Source: Eubacteriaceae bacterium
GTDB lineage: Bacteria > Bacillota > Clostridia > Lachnospirales > Lachnospiraceae
Reading direction: 5' to 3'
Assembly: GCA_902362455.1 (NCBI GenBank)
Contig: CABIWJ010000002.1
Coordinates: 248,001-312,000 of the forward strand
DNA length: 64,000 nucleotides
The position numbers and the translations under genes are program-made. Shown here in pieces: positions 27,310-37,500 of this stretch. The notes beneath the pieces are model-generated. The model was not told where the DNA came from. It made no database searches and saw only the letters and a list, made by a program, of their open reading frames with translations. The number at the start of each line of letters is the position of its first letter. Within the stretch, counting starts at the first letter, position 1.

Positions 27310-27438
27310 GTGTTTTTGATAATCTATCTTCTTATTATTTCAGCCTCTTACACAGTTATGAGCAAAGTAGCTATGCAAGAGGCTGAAATTCAAGAGGTTG
27401 AAATTCAAGAGGCTGAAATTCAAGAGATTATATCTTAA
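27310..27438 (+). CDS. Candidate 42-residue membrane mini-protein with pentapeptide repeats
   Basis: GTG at 27310 is preceded by AGGCGG (27297-27302) at a seven-base spacing. The frame runs 42 codons to TAA. The product has a hydrophobic N-terminal helix (residues 1-16), then MSKVAM and four QE-AEI/QEVEI-type five-residue repeats, ending in IIS. The underlying DNA is a 15-base tandem repeat, so frame and repeat agree. The whole 27214-27466 gap otherwise holds two hairpins (27213-27235, AT-only; 27246-27293, imperfect). I do not recognise the protein. It might instead be a non-coding repeat: GCCTCT/AGAGGC segments can pair as a hairpin. Confidence 0.45.
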   Translation: MFLIIYLLIISASYTVMSKVAMQEAEIQEVEIQEAEIQEIIS

Positions 27439-27466
27439 ATCTGTCATAGATTAAACATTTCTGTAA

Positions 27467-28750
27467 TTATTCATCTTTTATTATAACACCATATTGCTGT
27501 TCTTTTGGTATTGAGAAATTGTATTTATCAATACTTACTAATCTGTAAATCTCATCAGCCATCATATTAATTGATAACATACGTTTGCCATTCTCAGACA
27601 GAACTGAAAATGCATTAGATATTTTAGTGATAAGAGGAATGTCGGAGTTGGTTTTAATTTCAGTAAGTAAGCTGTTATGGGCTTTATTGAAACCGAGAAC
27701 TCTGAAGTAGTAAACGTATCCCTCATCTTTAAAAGTAAAGTAATCATCTTTAGTATAATTGAATAGCAGATAGAACAGAATTCTTGAAATTCTTGATGAT
27801 GTAAATATAGAAGAATTACAGGTATTAACAAAACTGTCGAAGGCTTCATATGAACCTGAGAGATTGGATATTCTGTTAGCTAAGTCATCTGTTATATCAA
27901 AGAGATTATTAGTCTCTGTGTTATTATATCTTGCTTTAATTAACTCATTACCGACTAATGGACTGAAATCATCAGAGACAATAGGGTAAGTTTTCTTGTA
28001 TTCATTTTCAAGTAATTCCATACAATTTGCAGGGACGATATCAGAAAGTGTTTCTTTGACATTGTTGAATGTAAATATTGATTTGCCACCAAAGAGTTTT
28101 CTGATTGCACTTGCACTTGCAAAATGTCCGTCTAAATCAGATGAATGGTAGCCTTTGTCTAAACGTTTGATTGGAACCGGAACCATCTTGCTGCCTGACT
28201 TACGTATTGAAATAATATATTCAATTGCAAGAATAGAGTTTGGAGATGATATTATAAGCGAAAGCTCGTCTGAACTCATATTGACACCGCGCAGCGAAAG
28301 AGATTTTATAATTGCATTTTCGCGGCTTCTTGAGAAAGACATGCCGGTTTTTAAATATGACTGTAATGCTTCGCTATAACATTCATCTTCATCTATTATT
28401 ATGTCTGCGATGAGATTTAACAGGTCTAAATTATCATTTTCACAGCCAAAACAAAGATAATCAACGACATTTAATTTATCTAAAGTTGCAACTGCACCGG
28501 TTGCAAAGTAAGCAGCACTTGACATAGAATAACAAACCGGAAGTTCGAGGACAAGGTCTACATTATTCTCAAGGGCAATGGCAGTTCTTGTGAATTTATC
28601 CATAAATGCAGGCGCACCCCTCTGGACAAAGTTGCCACTCATAACAACTATAACGTGGTCGGCATTGGTAAGTTCTCTTGCTTTTTCAATAAGATATGCG
28701 TGACCATTGTGAAATGGATTAAATTCAGCTATAATTCCAACGGTTTTCAT
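27467..28750 (-). CDS. tmcAL: tRNA(Met) cytidine acetate ligase
   Basis: Predicted enzyme that activates acetate with ATP and acetylates the wobble cytidine of elongator tRNA-Met. The 427-residue protein starts VGIIAEFNPFHNGHAYLIEKAR, the nucleotidyltransferase HxGH motif, followed by VVMSGNFVQRGAPA. The FNPFHNGH and GNFVQRG segments are diagnostic of the TmcAL/YlbM family. It is transcribed away from pta; the shared intergenic region 28751-28927 carries the pta promoter. Confidence 0.93.
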   Translation of the reverse strand: MKTVGIIAEFNPFHNGHAYLIEKARELTNADHVIVVMSGNFVQRGAPAFMDKFTRTAIALENNVDLVLELPVCYSMSSAAYFATGAVATLDKLNVVDYLCFGCENDNLDLLNLIADIIIDEDECYSEALQSYLKTGMSFSRSRENAIIKSLSLRGVNMSSDELSLIISSPNSILAIEYIISIRKSGSKMVPVPIKRLDKGYHSSDLDGHFASASAIRKLFGGKSIFTFNNVKETLSDIVPANCMELLENEYKKTYPIVSDDFSPLVGNELIKARYNNTETNNLFDITDDLANRISNLSGSYEAFDSFVNTCNSSIFTSSRISRILFYLLFNYTKDDYFTFKDEGYVYYFRVLGFNKAHNSLLTEIKTNSDIPLITKISNAFSVLSENGKRMLSINMMADEIYRLVSIDKYNFSIPKEQQYGVIIKDE

Positions 28751-28853
28751 TATAAACTCCTTTCATATCGTGTTTTAAAATACGTTATATGTATGATAAC
28801 ATTTTGTTAAAAAAATATCAATAAATGTATTGAATTTAGTACGTTTAAAGATA

Positions 28854-28882
28854 TTGTATACAAAGTAAAAATGCGTTATAAT
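28854..28882 (+). promoter_or_regulatory. Promoter for pta-ackA
   Basis: TTGTAT (28854-28859), a 17-base spacer and consensus TATAAT (28877-28882), about 45 bases before the pta start. Confidence 0.68.
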
Positions 28883-28927
28883 ATTATAAAGTGTGCGGAT
28901 TAATTATACAGGAAAGGAAATTAAATT

Positions 28928-29932
28928 ATGGGATTTATTGATAATATTAAAGAAAGAGCAAAAAAAGATATTAAGACAATTGTTTTACCTGAATCAATGG
29001 ACAGAAGAACTTTTGAGGCGGCAGAGATTATTCTTAAAGAGAAAATTGCAAATCTTATTATCATTGGTACAGAAGACGTTATTGCAGAGAATAGCAAGGG
29101 ATTAGATATCTCAGGAGCAAGAATAGTTAACCCATATACATTCAGTAAAACACCAGATTATATAGAAGTATTTTATGAATTAAGAAAATCAAAAGGTATG
29201 ACTCCTGAACAGGCTAAAGACCTTATGATGAATGATTTTATGTATTATGCATGTATGATGGTTAAATTTGGTGATGCAGATGGTGTGGTTTCGGGTGCAT
29301 GCCATTCTACAGCTTCAACATTAAAGCCATCACTCCAGATTATTAAGACCAAACCGGGAACAAAATTAGTATCAGGTTTCTTCGTAGTATGTGTACCTGA
29401 TTGTGAATATGGTGCAGATGGTACATTTGTATTTGCAGATGCAGGACTTAACCAGAATCCTAATCCGGAAGAACTTGCAGCAATTACAGAATCATCAGCA
29501 AAATCATTTGAGATGTTAGTCGGTGAGAAACCAATTTGTGCATTGTTATCACATTCTACAAAGGGAAGTGCAAAACATCCTGATGTAACAAAGGTTACAG
29601 ATGCAGTAGAGATATTAAAGAAGAATTATCCTCACGTAACAGCAGATGGTGAGTTACAGTTAGATGCGGCACTTGTACCGGAAGTAGCTAAATTAAAAGC
29701 ACCTGGAAGTACAGTTGCAGGCAATGCAAATGTTTTAATTTTCCCGGACCTTGATGCAGGTAATATTGGATATAAGTTGGTTCAGAGATTGGGAAAAGCA
29801 GAAGCATATGGTCCATTAACACAGGGTATGGCTAAGCCTATTAATGATTTATCAAGAGGATGTTCATCATCAGATATCGTTGGTGTTGTAGCTATTACAG
29901 CAGTACAGGCACAGCAGAGAAAACTTGTTTAA
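28928..29932 (+). CDS. pta: Phosphate acetyltransferase
   Basis: Interconverts acetyl-CoA and acetyl phosphate. The 334-residue, single-domain form begins FIDNIKERAKKDIKTIVLPES. It has the family signature region around VSGACHSTASTLKPSLQIIKTKPG and the C-terminal GNANVLIFPDLDAGNIGYKLVQRLG. The following gene is ackA, so the pair makes ATP by converting acetyl-CoA to acetate. It has its own promoter at 28854. Confidence 0.96.
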   Translation: MGFIDNIKERAKKDIKTIVLPESMDRRTFEAAEIILKEKIANLIIIGTEDVIAENSKGLDISGARIVNPYTFSKTPDYIEVFYELRKSKGMTPEQAKDLMMNDFMYYACMMVKFGDADGVVSGACHSTASTLKPSLQIIKTKPGTKLVSGFFVVCVPDCEYGADGTFVFADAGLNQNPNPEELAAITESSAKSFEMLVGEKPICALLSHSTKGSAKHPDVTKVTDAVEILKKNYPHVTADGELQLDAALVPEVAKLKAPGSTVAGNANVLIFPDLDAGNIGYKLVQRLGKAEAYGPLTQGMAKPINDLSRGCSSSDIVGVVAITAVQAQQRKLV

Positions 29933-29994
29933 GTTTTTTAAATATATTAATTTCAATTAATAATTATGGTAAGGAAAGGAAACTGAGTGAGAAA

Positions 29995-31188
29995 ATGAAG
30001 ATTCTTATTATCAATTGCGGAAGTTCGTCATTGAAATTCCAGTTAATTAATTCAGAAGATGATAGCGTATTAGCAAAAGGATTATGCGAAAGAATAGGTT
30101 TAGATGGCAGCCAGTTAGTATATCAACCGGCAGGTCTTGACAAGGAGATAGTGAAAGAGCCAATGCCAAATCATAAGAAGGCAGTTGAATTAGTTATCAA
30201 TGCACTTACAAATGCAAAGACAGGTGTTATTAAAGACTTAAGTGATGTTGGTGCAGTAGGACACAGAATCGTACATGGCGGAGAGAAATTTGCTAAATCA
30301 GTAATAATTGATGATGATGTAATTGAAGCTATAAAGGAATGTAATGATTTAGCACCATTACACAATCCAGCTAATCTTATCGGAATAATGGCATGCAAGG
30401 AGTTAATGCCTGATACAAAGATGGTAGCTGTATTTGATACTGCATTTCACCAGACTATGCCTGCTAAAGCTTATTTATACGGACTTCCATATAAATATTA
30501 TGAAGATTATAAGGTGAGAAGATATGGCTTCCATGGAACATCACACAGTTTTGTTTCAAAACGAGTTGCCGAAATCTTAGACAGACCATATGAAGAACTT
30601 AAGACTGTTGTATGCCATCTTGGAAATGGTGCAAGTATATGTGCTGTTGATGGTGGAAAATCAATAGATACGAGTATGGGACTTACACCTTTAGAAGGAC
30701 TTATTATGGGAACACGTTCAGGAAGTATAGACCCTGCTATAGTAGAATTTCTTGCCCATAAAGAGAATAAGACGATAGATGAAGTTATGAATATCCTTAA
30801 TAAAGAATCAGGTGTTCTTGGTCTATCAGGAATCGGCAGTGATTTCAGAGATATAACAGATGCTATGCTTGCAGGAGACGAAAGAGCAAGAATGACAATT
30901 GAAGCGTATTGCTACAGAGTTGCCAAATATATTGGAGCATATGCAGCAGCAATGAATGGAATAGATGCAATTGTATTTACAGCAGGACTTGGAGAGAACA
31001 ATGCAATAGTAAGAAAAGAGATTTGTTCATATTTTACATTCTTAGGAGTGGAAATAGATGACGAACAAAATGCAAAAAGAGGAGAAGATGTTGTCATCTC
31101 TACAGAGAACTCAAAGATTAAGGTGCTTGTAGTACCGACAAATGAAGAATTAAAAATAGCTAAAGAGACATTAGAACTTGTAAAGTAA
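29995..31188 (+). CDS. ackA: Acetate kinase
   Basis: Makes ATP and acetate from acetyl phosphate and ADP. The ASKHA fold motifs are visible: MKILIINCGSSSLKFQL at the start, VFDTAFHQTMP, and the phosphate-binding VCHLGNGASICAV. GLTPLEGLIMGTRSG and the adenosine segment TAGLGENN follow. The 397-residue length is standard. The ATG at 29995 is chosen from homology; the nearest purine-rich site (GAGTGAG) is modest, and AAGGAAAGGA lies a little far upstream. It forms an operon with pta. Confidence 0.96.
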   Translation: MKILIINCGSSSLKFQLINSEDDSVLAKGLCERIGLDGSQLVYQPAGLDKEIVKEPMPNHKKAVELVINALTNAKTGVIKDLSDVGAVGHRIVHGGEKFAKSVIIDDDVIEAIKECNDLAPLHNPANLIGIMACKELMPDTKMVAVFDTAFHQTMPAKAYLYGLPYKYYEDYKVRRYGFHGTSHSFVSKRVAEILDRPYEELKTVVCHLGNGASICAVDGGKSIDTSMGLTPLEGLIMGTRSGSIDPAIVEFLAHKENKTIDEVMNILNKESGVLGLSGIGSDFRDITDAMLAGDERARMTIEAYCYRVAKYIGAYAAAMNGIDAIVFTAGLGENNAIVRKEICSYFTFLGVEIDDEQNAKRGEDVVISTENSKIKVLVVPTNEELKIAKETLELVK

Positions 31189-31241
31189 TAACAAGTATTT
31201 AATGTGTAGACAAGTTTATACAAGATTTTGAAAATTTAAGG

Positions 31242-31270
31242 TTGACAAACACAATACCTATGGTTATAAT
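31242..31270 (+). promoter_or_regulatory. Consensus promoter for yceD-rpmF
   Basis: TTGACA (31242-31247), a 17-base spacer and TATAAT (31265-31270). Both boxes are perfect and it lies 31 bases before the yceD start. It is among the strongest promoter matches in the window. Confidence 0.85.
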
Positions 31271-31300
31271 ATTCAAGTGCGATTAGAAAAGAGGTAATTT

Positions 31301-31828
31301 ATGCTGATTGACTTATCCGAACTTTTATCAACTATTGATAAAGAGTTAGATGTTTGTGCAGACATAGAGATGTCAAGATTTACATCTAAGATGTGTGATT
31401 ACGAGATAGTTAAGAAACAACCAGTTCTTATTAAGCTTCGTAACACAGGAAAGAGAACATTTACATTGACATCAGAGATTGATTTAACATTGATGATACC
31501 ATGTGACAGATGTTTAGAAGATGTGAAGTATGATATGAACATCAAAGTAAATAAAGAGATTGACATGAATGAGTCGGAAAATGACAAGACAGAGTCGTTA
31601 GATGAGCAGTCATATATTCAGGATAATATGCTTGATGTAGAGAAGCTTATTTATAATGAAATACTTGTTAATTTGCCTATGAAGGTTCTTTGCAGTGAGA
31701 ATTGTAAAGGAATTTGTAATAGATGTGGGGCAAATCTTAATTCACAGACTTGTAACTGTGATACCACAGAATTAGACCCTAGAATGTCAAAAATTCGTGA
31801 CATTTTCAACAATTTTAAGGAGGTGTAA
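31301..31828 (+). CDS. yceD: YceD family protein (DUF177), rRNA accumulation/L32 partner
   Basis: 175-residue protein of the DUF177/YceD family, linked to 23S rRNA accumulation and almost always next to rpmF. The C-terminal half has the conserved VNLPMKVLCSENCKGICNRCG segment with a CxxxxCxxxCxxCG zinc-like cysteine cluster, then LDPRMSKIRDIF. The last six bases before rpmF contain its AAGGAGG site. It is driven by a consensus promoter, consistent with high expression of ribosomal genes. Confidence 0.92.
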   Translation: MLIDLSELLSTIDKELDVCADIEMSRFTSKMCDYEIVKKQPVLIKLRNTGKRTFTLTSEIDLTLMIPCDRCLEDVKYDMNIKVNKEIDMNESENDKTESLDEQSYIQDNMLDVEKLIYNEILVNLPMKVLCSENCKGICNRCGANLNSQTCNCDTTELDPRMSKIRDIFNNFKEV

Positions 31829-31834
31829 CAGACC

Positions 31835-32014
31835 ATGTCTATTTGTCCAAAGAATAAAAGCTCAAAGGCTAGAAGAGATAAGAGAAGAGCTAATTGGAAA
31901 ATGAGTGCTCCAAACTTAGTTAAATGTAGCAAATGTGGAGCATTAATGATGCCACATAGAGTATGCAAAGCTTGTGGTTCATACAACAAAAAAGAAATAA
32001 TATCAGTTGATTAA
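31835..32014 (+). CDS. rpmF: 50S ribosomal protein L32
   Basis: 59-residue ribosomal protein beginning MSICPKNKSSKARRDKRRAN, with two CxxC zinc-knuckle pairs (CSKCG at 31-35 and CKACG at 44-48) and a basic N-terminal half. The family start is usually AVPKRKTSK..., so SICPKNK is a small variation. The ATG at 31835 follows AAGGAGGTGT at about the right spacing. A strong terminator follows at 32074. Confidence 0.95.
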   Translation: MSICPKNKSSKARRDKRRANWKMSAPNLVKCSKCGALMMPHRVCKACGSYNKKEIISVD

Positions 32015-32073
32015 TTATTAGAAATGAGTAGTTCGTATTACGGATAACTTATTTAGGAAATTTTTCTCAAAGG

Positions 32074-32113
32074 AATGTCATAACAGGCAGAAATGTATGT
32101 TATGACATTTTTT
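32074..32113 (+). terminator. Terminator after rpmF
   Basis: A 12-base perfect stem AATGTCATAACA/TGTTATGACATT with a 12-base loop and a six-T run. It is among the clearest terminators in the window. Confidence 0.92.
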
Positions 32114-32134
32114 GTGTGTTAAATATTTGGATTA

Positions 32135-32187
32135 GTTAATGGTCAGATATTCAAATAAATACCTGGTTATGAATGTCTGACATTAAC
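32135..32187. repeat. Imperfect inverted repeat between rpmF and plsX
   Basis: GTTAATGGTCAGATATTCA pairs with TGAATGTCTGACATTAAC across a roughly 16-base centre, with one bulge and one mismatch. It lacks a T-tract. It may be a regulatory site or a relic hairpin; no function is assigned. Confidence 0.5.
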
Positions 32188-32211
32188 TGTATACAAAATT
32201 TAAAATTAATG

Positions 32212-32240
32212 TTGATTTTTATTTAGCTATTTAGTATATT
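32212..32240 (+). promoter_or_regulatory. Promoter for plsX-acpP with structured leader
   Basis: TTGATT (32212-32217), a 17-base spacer and TATATT (32235-32240). Directly downstream lie a 16-base palindrome ACTTAC-ATAA-GTAAGT (32250-32265) and a GTAAAGGA/TCCTTTAC hairpin (about 32275-32311). It is a plausible operator or leader region for control of lipid genes. Confidence 0.5.
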
Positions 32241-32345
32241 ATGTTAGAGACTTACATAAGTAAGTTTTATAAAGGTAAAGGAAAATAAAAAAGGACCCCA
32301 ATATCCTTTACTTATATGGGTAGCAATATGCTGGGTATTTTATAA

Positions 32346-33362
32346 GTGGAGAAAGAGATTACAGTTGTAGCAGTAGATGCTATGGGCGGAGATAATGCTC
32401 CGACAGAAATTGTCAAGGGTGCAATAGATGCCGTTAATTCCTGTGAAGATATCAAGGTAATTCTGGTTGGTATGGAAGATGTTGTTAATCAGGAATTATC
32501 GAAGTATGAATATAACAAAGATAAAATAGAAGTTGTGAATGCAACTGAGGTTATACAGACAGAAGAACCACCGGTTAATGCGATAAGAAGAAAGAAAGAT
32601 TCCTCGATTGTTGTAGCTATGAATTTAGTTAAGAACAATCAGGCGGATGCATTTGTATCAGCAGGAAGTTCCGGAGCGGTTCTAGTAGGCGGTCAGTTAA
32701 TTGTTGGAAGAATTAAAGGAATTGAAAGACCACCTCTTGCACCTCTTATTCCTACGAAAGATGGAGTGGCTTTACTTATTGACTGTGGTGCTAATGTTGA
32801 TGCACGACCATCGCATCTTGTACAGTTTGCGAAGATGGGTTCAATCTATATGGAGAATATTGTTGGTGTTAAGAATCCAAGAGTAGCTATAGTCAATATA
32901 GGCGCTGAAGAAGAGAAAGGAAATGCATTAGTCAAAGAGACATTTCCGCTTCTTAAAAATTGTCCTGATATTAATTTTATCGGAAGTATTGAGGCAAGAG
33001 ATATTCCGTCAGGATATGCAGACGTAATAGTCAGCGAAGCATTTGTTGGAAATGTTATTCTTAAATTATATGAAGGCGTTGGTAACACATTAATTGCCAA
33101 AGTTAAAGAGGGACTTATGTCATCACTCAGAACTAAGATAGGTGCATTATTAATTAAACCAGCACTTAAAAAGACACTTAAATCATTCCAGACAGATGAA
33201 TATGGTGGAGCACCATTATTAGGATTGAATGGATTAGTTGTAAAGACTCATGGAAGTTCTAAAGCTAAGGAAGTTTGTAATTCAATAATTCAGTGTGTTA
33301 ATTTCAAAGAACAGAAGATTAATGAGAAAATCAAAGAGAAACTCCTGTTTAATGAAAAATAA
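32346..33362 (+). CDS. plsX: Phosphate acyltransferase PlsX
   Basis: Makes acyl-phosphate from acyl-ACP at the start of phospholipid synthesis. It has VAVDAMGGDNAPTEIVKGA at the N-terminus, ATEVIQTEEPPVNAIRRKKDSS, SAGSSGAVLVGG and the C-terminal YGGAPLLGLNGLVVKTHGSS. The 338-residue length is normal. The start is the GTG at 32346; no strong ribosome site is visible, so the exact start is less sure than the identity. acpP follows after 110 bases, so donor and enzyme are co-encoded. Confidence 0.94.
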   Translation: MEKEITVVAVDAMGGDNAPTEIVKGAIDAVNSCEDIKVILVGMEDVVNQELSKYEYNKDKIEVVNATEVIQTEEPPVNAIRRKKDSSIVVAMNLVKNNQADAFVSAGSSGAVLVGGQLIVGRIKGIERPPLAPLIPTKDGVALLIDCGANVDARPSHLVQFAKMGSIYMENIVGVKNPRVAIVNIGAEEEKGNALVKETFPLLKNCPDINFIGSIEARDIPSGYADVIVSEAFVGNVILKLYEGVGNTLIAKVKEGLMSSLRTKIGALLIKPALKKTLKSFQTDEYGGAPLLGLNGLVVKTHGSSKAKEVCNSIIQCVNFKEQKINEKIKEKLLFNEK

Positions 33363-33472
33363 CATACATTTGAAAATGTTAAAAGCTGTTTGATAAATAC
33401 TTAAAAACAAATTTATATTAAAAATATAAATCTGATTAATTATTATTTGAATTCAGAAAGGTGTGTATTATA

Positions 33473-33706
33473 ATGGAATTTGAAAAATTACAGAAAATTA
33501 TAGCTGAGGTATTAAGTGTAGACCCAGAGGATATAACAATGGAGACTACTTTTGTAGATGATTTAGGAGCAGATTCATTAGATGTTTTCCAAATTATCAT
33601 GGGAATTGAAGAAGAATTCGATATCGAGATTCCAAACGAAGCTGCTGAGTCAATTGCAACAGTTGGAGATGCTGTAGAACAGATTAAAGCTGCAATGAAC
33701 AACTAG
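33473..33706 (+). CDS. acpP: Acyl carrier protein
   Basis: 77-residue acidic carrier of fatty acyl chains. The phosphopantetheine attachment motif GADSLD is at about residue 35, in the expected [23 protein letters not shown] context. The ATG at 33473 follows GAAAGGTG. A pairing just after the stop forms a terminator. Its place between plsX and rnc is the common firmicute order, here without the fab genes. Confidence 0.96.
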   Translation: MEFEKLQKIIAEVLSVDPEDITMETTFVDDLGADSLDVFQIIMGIEEEFDIEIPNEAAESIATVGDAVEQIKAAMNN

Positions 33707-33712
33707 AATTTT

Positions 33713-33798
33713 AAAGTGAATAGTAAAGAATTTGCAGAGTATTCTAAGAATACAGAATATTCAAAATATACGATTCTTTACTTTTCACTTTTATTATT
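33713..33798 (+). terminator. Long hairpin terminator after acpP
   Basis: A 19-base stem (33713-33731 with 33773-33791, one mismatch) has an internal small hairpin GTATTC-TAA-GAATAC in its loop. It is followed by a T-rich stretch. It separates acpP from rnc. Confidence 0.7.
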
Positions 33799-33885
33799 TT
33801 AAAGGTAATAATTATATTTATAAGATATTTCCTTTAAAGTAATGGAAGTGATGTGAATACGTTTTTTTAAGCAGGAAGGATAGAA

Positions 33886-34572
33886 ATGGAATATAGAATA
33901 GAAGAAATTCAACACATAATAGGGTATGAATTTGAAAATTTAGAGTTATTATACAGGGCAATGACACATAGTTCTTATGCAAATGATAATAAGATGAGTA
34001 AATTCAGTTGTAATGAGAGATTAGAATTTTTAGGAGATGCTGTATTGGAATTAATCTCAAGTGAGTATCTGTATGATAATTTTCCAAATAAACCAGAAGG
34101 AGAACTTACAAAATTAAGAGCGAGTCTTGTAAGTGAATATCCACTTGCTGCTGTAGCTAAGGAATTAGGCCTTGGTAAATATATTTTACTTAGCAATGGT
34201 GAAGAGAATACAGGTGGAAGAGAAAGGGCATCGATTACATCAGATGCAGTTGAGGCACTCTTAGGAGCAATATATCTAGATGGTGGAATAGAACATGCTA
34301 GAGAATTTGTATACAAATATGTTGTAAGTGATATAGAGAATAAACAATTATTTCACGACAGCAAGACAGTTCTTCAAGAGATTATACAGAAGTATAAGCT
34401 TGGTGAGCTTAGTTATGTTGTGGTCAGAGAAGACGGACCTGATCATCTTAAAGAATATGAAGTTAATTGTATGTTAGATAATAAAGTTATCGGAAATGGG
34501 ATTGGCAGAACTAAGAAAAATGCCCAACAGCAGGCAGCATATAATGCCATTAAGAAATTAAAGAAAAGATAA
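33886..34572 (+). CDS. rnc: Ribonuclease III
   Basis: Double-strand RNA endonuclease for rRNA and mRNA processing. The nine-residue signature ERLEFLGDAVLEL lies at about 44-56, with the catalytic acidic residues of the RNase III domain (TKLRASLVSE, SDAVEALLGAIYLDGG). The C-terminal dsRNA-binding domain (about 155-228) ends in KKNAQQQAAYNAIKKLK. The 228-residue length is standard. It precedes smc by 27 bases, the classic rnc-smc-ftsY order. Confidence 0.96.
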   Translation: MEYRIEEIQHIIGYEFENLELLYRAMTHSSYANDNKMSKFSCNERLEFLGDAVLELISSEYLYDNFPNKPEGELTKLRASLVSEYPLAAVAKELGLGKYILLSNGEENTGGRERASITSDAVEALLGAIYLDGGIEHAREFVYKYVVSDIENKQLFHDSKTVLQEIIQKYKLGELSYVVVREDGPDHLKEYEVNCMLDNKVIGNGIGRTKKNAQQQAAYNAIKKLKKR

Positions 34573-34599
34573 ATGTAATGACAGAAAGGTTGTTAATAT

Positions 34600-37500
34600 A
34601 TGTACTTAAAGAGTATAGAGGTTCAGGGCTTTAAATCATTTGCCAATAAGATAAATTTTGAATTTCATAATGGTATTACAGGAATTGTCGGACCAAATGG
34701 AAGTGGTAAGAGTAATGTGGCCGATGCAGTAAGATGGGTTCTTGGTGAGCAGAGAATAAAACAGCTTCGTGGTGCGAAGATGGAGGACGTAATCTTTGCG
34801 GGAACAGAGAACAGAAAACCACTTGGTTTTGCTTATGTTGCCATAACACTTGATAATTCTGATCATTCACTGGCAATAGATTTTGACGAAGTTACAGTAT
34901 CAAGAAGATTATTCCGCTCAGGTGAAAGTGAATATATGATTAATGGTACAGTAAGCCGTCTAAAAGATATAAACGAATTATTCTATGATACTGGTATCGG
35001 TAAAGAGGGATACTCTATTATCGGACAGGGACAGATAGATAAGATTTTATCAGGAAAGCCGGAAGAGAGAAGAGAGCTTTTTGATGAAGCGGCAGGTATT
35101 GTTAAATATAAGCGCAGAAAGATAATGACACAGAAGAAGCTTGATGATGAACAGGCTAATTTAGTACGTGTTAATGATATCCTAGGCGAATTAGAAAAAC
35201 AGGTTAAGCCATTAGAGAAACAGTCTGAAAAAGCCAGAGAATATTTGAAATACAAAGAAGAACTTAAAGCAAATGATATTAATATGTTCTTGTTAGAAGT
35301 TGAGAACATTAAGAACAGGTTATCCGAACTTGACGGTAAGAACGAGATTGCTGTTAATGATTTAGAAGAGACTAAGAAAGTATTTGAAAGAATTAAAACT
35401 GAATATGAACAGTTAGAATTAGAGATTGAAGAGATTACTTCTGATGTGGATGAGAAGAAAAATGAATTAAATAAGATTCAGTTGTTAAAAGAGAAATATG
35501 ATGGTGAAATCAGATTATTAAATGAGCAGATTAATTCAGCTAAAATGAATGATTTGCATATTAAGGAAAGAATTAAGGCTATTAATGATAAACTAACTGA
35601 ATTACAGAAAGAGAAAGAGTCTTATGTTAATGAGAAGAATAACATCAACAGCATATTAAAAGAAGCTGATGAGACGCGTAAGAAAGAATTTGATGCTTTA
35701 GCAGGAATTTCTGAAAATATTGAATCTATTTTAGCTGAAATTGAAGAAGCGAAGAATGAAATTATTGATTTGTTAAATCAGAAGTCAGCCGTTAAATCAA
35801 AAATACAGAGATATGATACAATGCTTGAACAGGTTTCTATAAGAAAATCTGAGATAAGCCAGAAACTAATTAAATTCTCAAGTGACAGAGAGAGTCAGGA
35901 TAAGGTAATTGAAGAATTTGAAAGTGATTTGAAAGATGTGAGCATGCAGATTATCGAACTTTCGAAAAAGAATGATGAGATTACTGATAATATAAGTGAG
36001 AATAACAGAAATCTTTCAGAGTTAGATAAGAAATCTAAAGATTTATCTATGGAATACCAGCGTAACCATTCTAAGTTAGAGTCTCTTAAGAATATTACTG
36101 AGAGATATGAGGGATATGGTAACAGTATTCGAAAGATAATGGAAGTTAAAGAGCAGAAGAAAGGTGTAATCGGTGTAGTTGCTGATATTATTAAGGTTGA
36201 TAAGCAATATGAAGTAGCTATCGAAACTGCATTAGGAGGTAGTATACAGAATGTGGTTACTGATACAGAAAATACTGCTAAAGAATTAATTGAATATCTT
36301 AAGAAGAACAAATTCGGCAGAGCAACATTTCTTCCACTTAGCAGTATTGCTAACAGGACAGGCTTTAACAATGAAAGAGTATTAAATGAAAGAGGCGTGT
36401 TAGGACTTGCCTGTGACCTTGTGCATATTAAGAAAGAATATGAGGCTATTGCAAAATATCTGTTAGGAAGAATAGTTGTAGTAGACCATGTTGATAATGC
36501 TTTGATAATTGCAAGAAAATATAACTACACATTAAGGATTGTTACACTTGAGGGCGAATTGCTTAATGCAGGTGGTTCAATGTCAGGTGGTGCTTTCAGA
36601 AATTCAAGTAATCTTCTTGGACGTAGAAGAGAGATTGAAGATTTAGAGAAGAGCATTAAAGAGAATCAGGAAAATTATAAGAAATGTGAAGAAGCTATTA
36701 AACAATATAAGAGTCAGCTGTTAGAGTATACTAATGAACTTGATAAAATTAAGAAAGTATTGCAGGAACAGTTCATTTTACAGAATACAATTAAGTTAAA
36801 TCTTAATCAGGCAACTGAAAAGCGTGACGAATTACAGACCTCTTTCGAAGATTTCAAGAGAGAAAATGCTGAAATCGGAATACAGATTTCAGAAATTAAG
36901 GAAAGTAACAGTGAACTTAATTCTGAATTAAAGACCTATGAGGATCTGAATACAGCCTTAGAAGAGAAGATAAAATCTCTTACAGAGGATATGGAGAAAG
37001 AAAAAGCAAAAGAAGCTGCCCAGAGCGAGAAAGTAGACAGTATGAAGTTAGAATTTATGGAAATGAACCAGAAAGTTACTTTTGTTGCAGAGAATATCAG
37101 ACGTATTGATGGTGAAATAGAGACTAATAATGCTGAACTTGAGAATATTCAGAAAAATGTTGAGGATTCTTATGGGGATGTCCAGAATAAACTAGATGAG
37201 ATTGATAATATTAAGAAATCAATTGAAGAGGCTGATAAATCATTTAATAAATATTCTGAAGAAATTACTGAATTGTATCAGAAGAAAGAGAAGCAGTCTA
37301 ATGAACATAAAGATTTCTTTGCTAAGCGTGAAAGTTTGTCAGAGAAAATGAATCAGTTAGATAAAGAAATCTACAGATTGAACAGTCAACGCGAGAAGTT
37401 AGAAGAACAGCAGGATAACCAGATTAACTATATGTGGAATGAATATGAAATCACATATAATATCGCATTAGAACTTAAGAATGATGAATATAATAATCTT

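Noticed and set aside
32241..32345. FapR operator before plsX.
   Set aside because: The palindrome ACTTAC-ATAA-GTAAGT does not match the FapR consensus closely enough to assign it.
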